NCBI GenBank assembly: GCA_031835245.1
Contig: JAVKOQ010000429.1
Location: 1-39,265 of the forward strand
DNA length: 39,265 bases
Direction: 5' to 3'
Origin: Balamuthia mandrillaris
Taxonomy: Eukaryota; Discosea; Longamoebia; Balamuthiidae
Below are positions 9,303 through 18,764 of the stretch, one piece after another. Numbering within the stretch: the first letter of the stretch is position 1; each line of letters starts with the position of its first letter. The notes under the pieces were generated by a model. That model searched no databases. It had not been told where the DNA came from and saw only the letters and a program-made list of their open reading frames with translations. Both the position numbers and the translations under genes were made by a program.

Positions 9303-12300
9303 TCCTTTCTTTCTTTCATTGCTAACCCATCAAACATTTTAAAAGGCTCTATTGTTGGAACGTTTCGAGGTGGTGGACCTGACCATCAAGCTTGTCTCCA
9401 AGATCCTTGACGACCACGTTCACCTCGTTCCTACCCTCTACAGCACCGGCATCTTCTCCTTCATCATGGCTGCTCTCCGTACGGCATGCACCCCAAAGAT
9501 CATCCACTTTTTGAAGACCTATCACGATGCCCAGTTGGCCTTCCAGATGCCCCCTTCGTTGGCTCGTTTGCCGTCACCCAGCGAAAGACCGCCTTCCTCT
9601 TATTCTTCATCTTCGTCTTCGTTGCTGGCGGTAAGCCCCAGAAGAGAAAGAGGGCAAAAGGTCAGTTATCTATCTTATTATTTGCCGCAGTCGATGATCA
9701 GTCTGTTGCGTGGAGAGGATGAAAAGGCCTTTGCCTCCCTGTTGAAGAGTAAGTGCATGCGAAGTAATGTTATTTGGGGAGAGCAGCACCTTGTGTTGCT
9801 CACGGAGCATGTCAATTCGGTATGTTGTACCTTCTCTTTTTTCTTATTCTTCTTCTTGTTCTTCCTCTTGTTCTTCCTCTTCTTCTCTCTTCTCTCTTCC
9901 CACCTCTTTCCTCTCTGTTGTTTTCCAAGACACTAAACCTTGAAATAAAAAATAACCAATATCATAATAGGAACTGGAAGAGTTCCGTCGGCAGCTCGGC
10001 CGCTCTCCCAACGCTCGCTTCATCTACACAGAGCCAAGGCAAGTGCTCTATCCGGACTTGGAGGAGGAGATCATCGTGGACAACGTCTACCTGACCTTCT
10101 TCAACTCCGACTTGGAATGTCCTCTCCCTCATCCCGTCCAGTTCATGAAAAAGCTGCTTCAATTGACCGCTCAGAGCGACCACTCCGAATCCTACTTCCA
10201 CACCGTGCTCTGCGCGCAGGGCGTGTTCTTGCAGCGCTTCCCGGAGGATGAGACGGTGACCAAGTACCAAGGCTTCGAAAGTCTATACGCCCTTATTTCT
10301 AGAGGTACGCTTCTTCCTTTTTTTCTTTTATGTGGTGTTTGGCCGTCTCAATAGGTATCCTCCATATAGATCAGGATTCCTTGTCAGCTCAGCTGTTGAG
10401 CGCAGAGGCGTTGGACCTCATCTACAAACTGATCTCTCTGCCAAAGGGTGGCAGCGACAACCTGCAAACAGCCGTTCGGCTCAACATCATTGGCACCCTT
10501 GGTGAACTCTTACACAAAGTCACCAGCTTCAGGTTTCTTTCCTCCGCTTTATCCTCTTTTTTATTATTTAACACCATTTTTTTTGTTTAATAAGGGATCC
10601 ATCACAACGCTCTCAAAAGCTGTTGAGCAACTTGATGAGAGTTGTTAACATGGTGGTAGAACATCAAGACAGTACCGTGGGCATCTCTCAACACCCAACT
10701 CTTGTTCAAGACCTCGTCTCTCTTCTCTTCCGACCCACTTCTTCCTCCTCTGCTTCTTCCCCAGAGGATGAGGAATTGTTGCTCAGTCTTCTGTATTGCA
10801 TCAAAAAGATGGCCGGAGCGAGAGCATTGCAAACACGCATAGTCGAAAGCGGCGGCTTCCTTTACTTGCTCCTGCTGTTGCTTCCAACAGAGGACTATCA
10901 ACAAGAACAAGAACAGGAGGACGGGTCCGTTGTAGAGATGAACGAAGCAAAGACCATCGATACACCACAATCCTCTCGTCTCAGCACAAAGGAATCTCTT
11001 TCTTCTTCTCGTAACAGCAATTACGGCAATACTGCAACAGTCATGATCGAACTGGTCAAAGCGCTTAAGAGTCTCGTGTTTGGAGTTCTACAACACGAAT
11101 CGCATCAGCCACAAACGCTCGCTGCCAATCCGGCTTTGCAAAGCCTCTTGACCCAAATCTTGACTCCCTCTCTCTACCACGCTTTCCTCAGCGAGCCAGA
11201 GGAGCAGTTTGCTGCTCAAATCAACACCACTGTCGAGTCTCCAGACCTCATTTGGAACAAAGACATGCGAACGGAGCTCTATCAATGGCTGCTGGATCAG
11301 GCAGATCGGCTTCAATCCCCTTCTTCATCCTCTTCTCCCGTTTCTTCCATATATGCCTCTTCCTTGTCCTCCTCCACTGGTTCGCTGATTCTGCCCTCGC
11401 TATCATCCACCGGTGGCGAAACGCCACGAACGTTGCGCCACAATCATCCTCGTTGGTTGGCTCGCAACATTCAGTTTGAGTACGACTATCTCAAGAGAGA
11501 GCTCATCGTGCAGAACCTTTACATTCGTCCTTTCGCCCAGCGACCCGACTTTGTGGTGCCCAATCCTGTGGACTTTGTGATCGCAGTGTTGGATGCTTTG
11601 GAAGATAGAGCGGAGCAGTTGGTCCAGAAATTGTTGAACGACTCCGCTGCTGCTGCTTCTGCTCCCAACAAGAACAACAAGAGAAAGACAAGTAAAAGCA
11701 GCGAAAGCGAAGACAGCACGGATGATACGGATAGCGATAGTGACAGCGACAGCGAAGATGGATCTTCTTCTTCTGTCTCCTCGAAAGGACCTTCTTTCTC
11801 GCACATCATGAAAGAAGTGACTCACCTTACCAAAGCGTTACACCACGTGTTGGCCCAACAAAGTGGAGAGCGAGAAAGTCAAGCTCTGGTCTCCCTCCTG
11901 GCTTCTCTCTCGCAGACTATCGCCCTCTTCTCCCTCCTTCAAATGCAGAACAACACGACCAGCCTGACTCAAACCGAGAAGGGAGAGGCTCTCGTGGCCA
12001 CGTTGAGAGTATTGAGAGTGATGGCCAGTAGTGCCAGCTGTGCTCCGGTCGTGTTGGAGCATCTGAACACGTTGCATTGGGTCATTAACAGCTGTTCCTT
12101 CTGTCCGGAGGCTCAGGCTCTGGTGTTCACCCTGTTGGCTGACCTTATTGTGCAGGGTGGAGCTCCTGTTGTGCAGGTTTTTATTCTTTGCTTCATCTTT
12201 TCTCTTTCTTTCTTTTTCTCTGACACTGTTTGTTTTAAAAACTCAGAGCATCGACAGAAGTGGTATGATAGTATCAATGCTTGCCATCTTTTGTGGAAGC

Positions 12301-14002
12301 CCCATCAAAGGTTCCCTTCTTGTTCCGCTCTTCTCCTGTCTCTCCTTCGCTCCTTCTCTGCTCTCCTTCTCTTCTTGCCTTCTTCTTTAGTTTCCGTTCA
12401 TTCATTTACCACTATAAAACAGAAACACGATTGAAGGTGGCACAAGTGATTGGCACCTTAGCCACCAGCCCGGAACTGGGTCCCAAGATGACCTCCCTCT
12501 TTGTCACCTTCTTCACGAGCAACTTTGAGGAGGCCATCCTCAACGCCAAGCAAGAGCCCTCCAAGCTCATCGAGCTCTACGATGGCGACAACGAAGCGCC
12601 ACAATTGTTCTGGAACAATGAGACAAGGAAGGACATGGTCAACACTCTCATTCGAGAGATCAATCCCATCATTCAGTCTTTAGCCAAACAACAGAAACCG
12701 CTCCAACCTCAAGAAGGAAAGGAGAAAGCAGAGGAAGAAGGCTACGTTTGGGATAGTTCCACTTTGGCCAAACGATACAAACGACCGGCGATGGAGAGAG
12801 AATTCACCGTTGGGGGATACTACATTCGTTTCTTCAACAACGATCCTCTTCACTATGTAAAGTCCATCAATGCCGATACCTTCCTTGAAGCCATCGTCGC
12901 TTTCATCAAGCAAAACTGCGACACTGCTGTATCTTCTTCTTCCGGTAAAAAGGACAAGGAGAAGAAAAAGAAGAAAAAGAAGGAGAAGGAAGAGGGGGCG
13001 ACAACGACGACGGAACTTTCTTCCGTCATGGAGGAGAAGTTGAGCATGTGCTGGGAAGCTGTTGTGGGCTTGCTTACTGCCCGCTCTGCCTACAAGAAAC
13101 ACGCCGGTGTGAGGGAGCTCGTCCCGTTCGTCATGAAGCAGCTGCAGCAAGCTCTTGAGCGTATTGACAGCACCGAGATTGGCAGTTTGTATTACTTTAT
13201 GTTGGATGCGTTCCTCATTCTCGCTCGCAAAAAGGTTCGTTTTCCTTTCATCCTCTTCTCTGCTCTGATCTTCTCTTTTCGTCTTCGCTCTTATTGAATG
13301 AATAAACCAAATGCAGGACATCGAGAAAGAGCTTGACCCTGTTGAAGTGCTTCGCATCGTGCTCAGCTTCTGCCACAAGAATCCAAAGAGACACAGCACC
13401 ATCCTCTTGTTCTTGCAAGACTACGTCGAAGCCGACTCTGCCAATGCTGCCAGGGTATTGCTTCTTTTTTCTTTTTCCTTTATACAATACCTTTTCTTTC
13501 TTTTTTCGTTCACCACTTAACTCTTCTTCCCCTCTTCTTTGCTCTTCAAGCTGAAAGCGGCGGGTGGATTGTTTTACTTGCTCGAGATACTCTTCTCTCC
13601 CAACACGAAGCACCAAGAGGAAGTGGTAACGGTGCTGCTGGCCATGGTCAGCGACAAGAAAGTCGGGGAGGCCACCACCGAGTTTATCCAACGCTTCTTC
13701 TCCCACAAACAAGCCAGCGCTGTCGCTGAGAACAGGTATTGCTTCGTGATCCTCTTTCTGTTCTGTCTCTCTCGTTCTCTCGTGCATTCTTTGTTTAACT
13801 GTATGAACAACGTAAATAGGGCGGACAAGTTACTCGAAATGTTGGAGAAGGAACACAGCAGTGATGGAAGGGGATGGCATCCACTCAACAGCAGAGCTGC
13901 TCTTCACTCCTTTGTCTCCTCTCAAACTTCTTCTCTAGATGCATCGTGGAAGGTTTGATCTCTCCTCTCTCTCCCTGTCTTTCTTCGTGTTGCGTTAACT
14001 TC

Positions 14003-14040
<38 letters not shown>

Positions 14041-14132
14041 TAAAGAAGGGAGAATGGGATGGCAAGAAAGAAAGATGGAACGTGGATAAACATCTGATAG
14101 AGAACTTGTACAGTACTCTTGGCTGGAAGTGA
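5848..14132 (+). CDS. DNAJC13: RME-8/DNAJC13-like endosomal scaffold lacking the J domain
   Basis: A 23-exon model gives about 1,940 aa. Exons: 5848-5939 (donor uncertain), 6194-6442, 6535-6663, 7011-7074, 7163-7365, 7448-7499, 7587-7628, 7703-7869, 7974-8229, 8327-8458, 8541-8693, 8851-9022, 9103-9227, 9346-9819, 9971-10304, 10355-10532, 10595-12176, 12247-12310, 12423-13234, 13317-13454, 13551-13735, 13820-13952, 14046-14132. Four IWN-type repeats are visible near residues 392 (MVWNDDTRREL), 753 (VIWGEQ), 1159 (LIWNKDMRTEL) and 1552 (LFWNNETRKDM), with armadillo-like helices between them. The block SLSNQLLIGKYYVRLL matches the family after IWN1. Full-length relatives act on endosomes with SNX/retromer and recruit Hsc70 through a J domain between IWN2 and IWN3. 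Here that position (about residue 843) reads straight through with no HPD motif. I also see neither the GYF-like segment nor the roughly 300-residue N-terminal PH-like region. Confidence 0.85.
6664..7010 (+). repeat. RME-8-like intron 3, long polypyrimidine tract
   Basis: About 6671-6969 is almost uninterrupted C and T on the sense strand, built from CTCCT, CTTCT and CTCTC words. The open frames across it (Ser/Leu/Pro on plus, Arg/Glu/Gly on minus) are composition artefacts. Homopurine-homopyrimidine tracts of this length can form triplex DNA (general knowledge). Confidence 0.85.
7380..7420 (+). repeat. (CT)n microsatellite in RME-8-like intron 5
   Basis: Nearly pure CT dinucleotide run between the exon ending at 7365 and the exon starting at 7448. 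Similar sense-strand runs occur in other introns of this gene at about 6129-6182, 9036-9063, 9260-9300 and 14010-14036. Confidence 0.85.
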
Positions 14133-14242
14133 AGAATGAACACCTCTCTCTCTCTCTCTCTCGTTTTTTGTTTTGTTTCAAGAAAAAAAGTTGCTTTTTT
14201 TTTGTTTTGTTGTGGCAAAAATGAAGAGAAAAGGGAGGATAG
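14133..14242. other. Convergent 3' spacer between RME-8-like and NDUFA11-like genes
   Basis: Only 110 bp separate the two stop codons. It holds a short (CT)n run at about 14145-14162 and T-rich stretches; no clear AATAAA was found. Confidence 0.5.
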
Positions 14243-15075
14243 TTACAGAGTGCCTTTGCTTTCTGCCGTTCGTTGGGCCTTCTTGAGGTAGTACTCGTGA
14301 AACTCTTGGTTCATCAGCGCGTCAGCTTTACCTTGTTTCTGCACGTCTTCAGTCCTGTTTGTTGTTGTTCCGTACAAAAAGCGCGTTAGCGAATGTACTT
14401 GGCTTTTTTCTCCACTTTTCTCTCTCCTCGCTGTCGCTCTCTCCTTCTCTCCTCTCTCTCTCTCTCTCTCTTTCATTCTTTCTCTCTCTTATCTCGCTTT
14501 GTTTCCCTCTTTTTTTCTCTCTCAAACGTACTTCCTCGCGAGATAGAAGCAAGTGAAGAAAAGAGCGCCAATGGTGGTTCCCCGAAGCACCACGTTGGGA
14601 TATGTCCACTTGTTGAGGTTGAGGGCACGGGCTATTATTTTTTTTTTGACGTTGTTGTTAGAAAGAAAGCAGAGGCAGCACGAAAGAAAAGGAACGAAAG
14701 AAAGGGGAATAGAAAGTTCATCAACGTACAGAAAGCAGCCAAGACAGCACCGCTGGCTCCGCCAGCGGCGGCCTCGTTCCAAACGTCCTCCTTCTCTCTG
14801 GCCTCCCTCAGGTAGGAGTTGGCCACGCGGTAGGTGGGTTGGGCCAGCGCAAAGGCCAAGCCCGTCTTGTTGACCGTCCTGGCGATCTGGGACCAAGGGC
14901 GGGAGAAGCCGGGCTGCCAGAGGACGTAGGAGAGGCCGCCGCCGAGGACGCAGCCGACGGCGTAGCCCTTGGCGGCGTGGTAGAGCACCTTGCCGGGGTA
15001 GGAGGAGGCAGGCTCCTGCGGGAGAGAGAACTTCAACGCGCCGCGTTGGCGAGCCCAGCCTTCGAGGTCCTCCAT
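14243..15075 (-). CDS. NDUFA11: Tim17/22/23-family protein, probable complex I subunit NDUFA11 (B14.7)
   Basis: Modelled exons 15075-14730, 14631-14532 and 14354-14243 join in frame to about 185 aa. Three or four Gly/Ala-rich hydrophobic segments are visible: GYAVGCVLGGGLSYVLW, the region around GLAFALAQPTYRVANSYL, EAAAGGASGAVLAAF, and RGTTIGALFFTCFYLA. Between them sits a charged motif (REAREKEDVWNE) like that of NDUFA11, whose family is 'R.......D..N...GG...G'. Such proteins lie in the inner mitochondrial membrane, where NDUFA11 stabilises the complex I membrane arm. A paralogous TIM22/TIM23 import protein or another family member cannot be excluded. No cleavable presequence is obvious, as is usual in this family. 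It diverges from the SH3 gene across a GTCGAC-bearing spacer. Confidence 0.6.
14420..14520 (+). repeat. CT-rich tract in NDUFA11-like intron 2 (antisense polarity)
   Basis: CTCTCT-rich on the plus strand, so GA-rich on the sense strand of this minus-strand gene. It is one of three intron tracts in the window with reversed polarity. Confidence 0.75.
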
Positions 15076-15479
15076 TTTTTTTTTTTTTTGGCTTCGATCT
15101 TTTTTCTGTTTGCGGAGAGGAAAAAACAAAAACAAATCTTTTCCTTTCTTCTTTTTTTTTTTGTGCAATTTTTGCAGACACAACGCGTCGACAAAAATAG
15201 GAGCATATGACTCCTCGTAATTGTCGACGGTAATATATTTGGGGTCGACACTGTTATGAATGGAATGACTCCTCGTAATTTCTCTCGTCGACGTTAATTT
15301 AGACGAAGAGGAAGAAAGAGAAAAAAAAGTAATACAAGAGGCAAAGAGAGGAAAGACGAAAGTGGCCGCCTTTTTTTTTTGTGTGTGCAAGAGGGAAAAA
15401 TAGAAACGTAGCGTCGGCTTAGCTTGTGCACGGGTGGACTCAGATAGAGCGGTTCGTTGTTGTTTTGTCGAAGAAAAGA
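15076..15479. promoter_or_regulatory. Divergent promoter of NDUFA11-like and SH3 genes, four GTCGAC sites
   Basis: GTCGAC occurs at 15187, 15223, 15244 and 15287. The 16-mer ATGACTCCTCGTAATT is perfectly repeated at 15207-15222 and 15265-15280, each copy lying just before a GTCGAC. No gene is seen in the remaining sequence, which is A/T-run rich at both ends. Confidence 0.65.
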
Positions 15480-16539
15480 ATGGCTGAAGGTGGCGAAGAC
15501 TATGCTCAAGAAGGCGGCGAAGAAGAGTATGACGACTACTACGTACGTAGCTTTTTTTTTTGCTCTTCTTTCCTCTTTTTTAGAAGCCCGTTTTTTTCTC
15601 ATCAACCTCTCTATCTCTCTTCTTTCTCTGTCTTCTTGTCTCCTCTCCTTTCAATCTGTTGAAACACAGGGGCCATTAGTGGTTAGAGCGATTTATGACT
15701 ACACAGCAGAGGAGGAAGGACACATTTCGTTCAAGTACGGGGACATGATCACCGTCTTGGAGGAGAGGGACGGCGGCTGGTGGAAAGGAGAGGTGGACGG
15801 CCAACAAGGCCTCTTTCCCGCCAACTATGTCCAGTTCTTGGAGGAAGAGGAGGAGGAGGGTGGTGGTGAATGGGAAGGAGAAGGAGGAGAGTGGGAAGGA
15901 GAGGGAGAGTGGGAGGGAGAAGGCGAGTGGGAGGGTGAGGGAGGCGAAGGAGAAGGCGTCGAACAAGGGGCCGCTTCCTCCACCAATAATGTTGATGCCT
16001 CCCCTGAAGCAGGTCACAGCAACGCAGAGGAAGAGAGCAGCGCACAAAAAGCACAGGAACGAAAGGAGCGAAGACAAAAGGAGGAGGAAGAGCTGGAGGA
16101 GCTACGAAAGCAGCTGGAGGAGGAGAAGATAGCCAAGGCCGACCTCGAGCGAGAAGTCGAGCAGCTCAAGCTAGTCAAAGAACACACCGTGGAGGAGCTG
16201 GCCGGAATGCGCATGGTTCGCAGCGACGTCATCTCCCTCGCGCAGGACCTCATCAAGCTCATGACGGAGCTGGATGAGGAGAGCGGTGGCATGTTGGAAC
16301 TACAGGAGGCTCGTCAGAGCCTGCAGGAGGAGCTCTCTGGCTTCAACACCACCATTACGAAGGAGATCAAGAAGGGCAGCCCCTTGGAGCCCTTCAAAGG
16401 AGAGATACAGAGCAAGTTGGCACAGCTGAAGCTGAAGCTGGACGATGATGACAAGTTTAACGGCATCTACGAGAAGAAGAAACGGAACTTTTACCTTACA
16501 CTCAGGCAGATCAAAGAAGCGTTGGAACATCAGCTGTAA
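15480..16539 (+). CDS. SH3-domain protein with acidic repeat and coiled coil
   Basis: Two modelled exons, 15480-15542 and 15670-16539, give 310 aa. A textbook SH3 domain spans about residues 25-78 (ALYDY-type motif RAIYDYTAEEEGHISF, then GDMITVLEE, DGGWWKGE, GLFPANYVQFL), so a proline-motif binding role is expected. Residues about 79-118 are an acidic low-complexity tract of EWEGEG units. Residues about 145-205 form a charged heptad-rich coiled coil (EELEELRKQLEEEKIAKAD). The C-terminal 100 residues are helical and unfamiliar (LAQDLIKLMTELDEESGG, then PLEPFKGEIQSKLAQLKLKL). The architecture suggests a cytoskeletal or endocytic adaptor (inference); I cannot assign an orthologue. The first exon is very acidic and ends EEEYDDYY. 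Confidence 0.85.
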
Positions 16540-16639
16540 AAATAATAATAATTATTCGCAAACAGCCTTCCCCCTTTAACTTTTCTCCGAAGTCAGTCAT
16601 CGCTCCGTGTTCCAGTTCTAAGTGGGAAGTGACCCCGTG

Positions 16640-17065
16640 AGTGACCCGACGGAGTGCACACATAGAGTGCTGCTTGAGCGAGCGCTCGGGCAAGGGCCTC
16701 CTTCGGCTGGCACTCGCTCGGCACCTCAGGCCGACGGAGTGCAGTGTCGAGGACCCCATCGGGCGAGAGCCTCCGTCGGCTGGCACTCGCTCGGCACCCC
16801 AGCCCGACGGACTGAGCGAGCGCTCGGGCGAGGGCGTCCGTCAACTCAACGGAGCGCAGTGGGTGGCCTGAGGTGTCGAGTGCGTGCCAGTCGACGGAGG
16901 CCGCACGCTTCGTCGAGCGAGACACGTCAGGACGGTCGTCGCTTGAGGTGTCGAGTAACTGCCAGCAGACGGAGTGCAGACTGAGTGCCGACAGAGCGGG
17001 CAAGGGCGGGTCGACACCTTAGGCTGACCGACTGAGCTAGCGCTCGGGCGAGGGCGGGTCCTCTA
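16640..17065. repeat. GC-rich block of diverged, dispersed repeats
   Basis: GAGCGAGCGCTCGGGC occurs at 16676 and 16814, with a near copy (GAGCTAGCGCTCGGGC) at 17034. A longer word around GGCTGGCACTCGCTCGGCACC recurs 73 bp apart (about 16705 and 16778). GACGGAGTGCA-type words recur at about 16649, 16734 and 16969. Composition is far more GC-rich than the flanks. Open frames shift between units and show no family signature, so I treat it as noncoding. The stretch 16540-16639 after the SH3 gene shows nothing notable. Confidence 0.65.
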
Positions 17066-17249
17066 CACCTCTTACGGACGGAGGCCCGCCCTCTTCTCGC
17101 GCTCTGTTCGCACGAGCCACCGGTAGGAACCGCCGAGCAAGGAACCGCGAGCCATGGCGAGCTACAGGAGCTTACGCGAGCACCGCTAGGCACTGGTTTG
17201 AGGTCGGAGATGTCGAGGTCTCGCAGTGTGCGCTCGGGGGGAGGGGTCC

Positions 17250-17610
17250 ACGTCGTCGGCACGTCGTCGCGGTGTGCTCGCGCGCATCTGTCGTCCTTCT
17301 GGCGGCACTTCGTAGCGGTGTGCTCGCGCGGGTCTGTCGTCCTTCTGGCGGCACTTCGTAGCGGGGTGCTCGCGCGGGTCTGTCGTCCTTCTGGCGGCAC
17401 TTCGTAGCGGGGTGCTCGCGTGCTCCTGCCGGTGGCACTTCGTAGCGGGTGCTCGCGCGCATCTGTCGTCCTTCTGGCGGCACTTCGTAGCGGTGTGCTC
17501 GCGCGCTCCTGCCGGTGGCACTTCGTAGCGGGTGCTCGCGCGCATCTGTCGTCCTTCTGGCGGCACTTCGTAGCGGTGTGCTCGCGCGCTCCTGCCGGCG
17601 GGTGTCGCGC
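17250..17610. repeat. GC-rich 46/38-bp minisatellite
   Basis: The core CACTTCGTAGCGG occurs seven times, at 17306, 17352, 17398, 17436, 17481, 17519 and 17564. The first intervals are 46 bp; then 38- and 45-bp units alternate, making an 83-bp higher-order unit repeated twice. The long unit carries TCGTCCTTCTGGCGG, the short one CTCCTGCCGG. Since 46 and 38 are not multiples of three, the frame rotates and the array is not coding. A run of 16 T lies at 17683-17698. Positions 17066-17249 and 17611-17755 hold no recognisable gene. Confidence 0.85.
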
Positions 17611-17755
17611 AGGAACAGATGAACCCTCATGGAGATCCTACAAACTTTTAACTAATAAATACTGTTGGCCTGTTCGCATCCATTTTTTTTTTTTTTTTGG
17701 TTGCGTCAAACACCTTTGACAAAACAAACATCACTCTAGAACACATACAAACGAT

Positions 17756-18178
17756 ATGTCCTCTGGCCATCGCTACCTACCAGCACCTGGTGCACCCCAC
17801 ACCACCCCAATGAACAACAACATTTCCCTCATCATAACACAAGGAACCTCGATTGTGCGTGGACCAGTACACCACAGGCAACCGACTGCCCATGGCCCTC
17901 CTCATGCCCCAGCCCCTGGGGCTCCTCCAGGAGGAGGACATCCTGCCCACCACAATGCTGCCCCACGCAGACGTTCCCGTTGCTCTAGGCTTCCCTTTCG
18001 CATGAAAAGGAGAGGTGGCAGATGGAGGTGCAACCTTTGCTACAGACGCGTACCAGGACATTTAACCTATGTGGAACACCTCCGCAATGTCCATTGCATT
18101 GATTGGAAGCAGCTTTGTTCAGAATGTTCAACAAAAAGGCCAGACCAGTTCACCAAGAACCACCAACTGTGTTGTTGA
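17756..18178 (+). CDS. Intronless 140-aa protein with two zinc fingers, orphan
   Basis: A single uninterrupted frame opens at an ATG after an A-rich leader. The N-terminal half is low-complexity His/Pro/Gly/Ala (residues 36-70). Basic residues 71-88 follow (PRRRSRCSRLPFRMKRRGG). A C2H2-type finger has Cys92, Cys95, His108 and His113 (C-X2-C-X12-H-X4-H). A second Cys/His cluster, Cys121, Cys124, His136 and Cys139/140, ends the protein. It probably binds nucleic acid (inference). A plus-strand AATAAA follows at 18187. It is the only complete gene here without an intron, and it sits between the GC-rich minisatellite and the epimerase gene, so a retrocopy, a mobile-element remnant or a transferred gene are possibilities. 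I do not recognise the family. Confidence 0.6.
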   Translation: MSSGHRYLPAPGAPHTTPMNNNISLIITQGTSIVRGPVHHRQPTAHGPPHAPAPGAPPGGGHPAHHNAAPRRRSRCSRLPFRMKRRGGRWRCNLCYRRVPGHLTYVEHLRNVHCIDWKQLCSECSTKRPDQFTKNHQLCC

Positions 18179-18225
18179 AAAATGAAAATAAATAGTGAGG
18201 TCTGGTTATTTATTTATTTATTTTT
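18179..18225. terminator. Overlapping convergent poly(A) signals
   Basis: Only 47 bp separate the stops of the zinc-finger gene and the epimerase gene. AATAAA lies at 18187-18192 on plus. TTTATT repeats at about 18209-18221 give several AATAAA copies on minus, starting a few bases after the epimerase stop. Confidence 0.6.
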
Positions 18226-18732
18226 TTACTTTTGGATGAAACGTTCCACAGCTTCGCGCAGAGTGCTGATGGCGTGAGCTCTTCCCTGAGCATGCTTGAA
18301 CACGCCAGAGCCCGAGACAATCACGTTGGCTCCCGCTCGTGCTGCCTCCTTGATGGTCTCCACGTTGATGCCGCCGTCCACCTGGATGTTGAGCTCAGGA
18401 CAGGCTTCCCTCAAGGCCCTCACTTTGGGCATCATGTCGGCCATGAACTCCTGGCCGCCAAAGCCGGGCTCCACCGTCATGATCAGCACCATGTCCAACT
18501 TGCCGCTCTTGGCGAGGGGCAAGACCTTCTCCTGGAGGTCAGTTTGGGGCTTGACGGCGATACTGGCCTTCATGCCTAGCTCGTGGATCCGGTCGATCAA
18601 CGCGTTGGCGTCCTCTGGTTGAATGAGTAACAACAAGAGCGGTGTTAAAAAAAAGAGAATGACAAAGAAGTGAAGAAAAAGCAGAAGAAGAAGAAGAAGA
18701 AGAAGAAGAAGAAGAACAAGAAGAAGAAGAAC

Positions 18733-18764
<32 letters not shown>

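Noticed and set aside
16890..17015. GTCGAC at 16890 and 17010
   Set aside because: Located in the GC-rich repeat block, where the hexamer is expected from composition; not near a start codon.
17250..17610. Regularly spaced repeats considered as a CRISPR array
   Set aside because: The intervening sequences are themselves repeated, the setting is a eukaryotic chromosome, and no cas genes are near.
17172..17630. Minus-strand frames reading REH..RSAARRTTDA repeats in the GC-rich array
   Set aside because: Unit lengths of 46 and 38 bp rotate the frame, so the same DNA word is read in all three frames; not a protein repeat.
17683..17698. T16 run considered as the poly(A) tail of a minus-strand retrocopy
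   Set aside because: No coding remnant or target-site duplication was recognised beside it; similar T runs occur elsewhere in the window.
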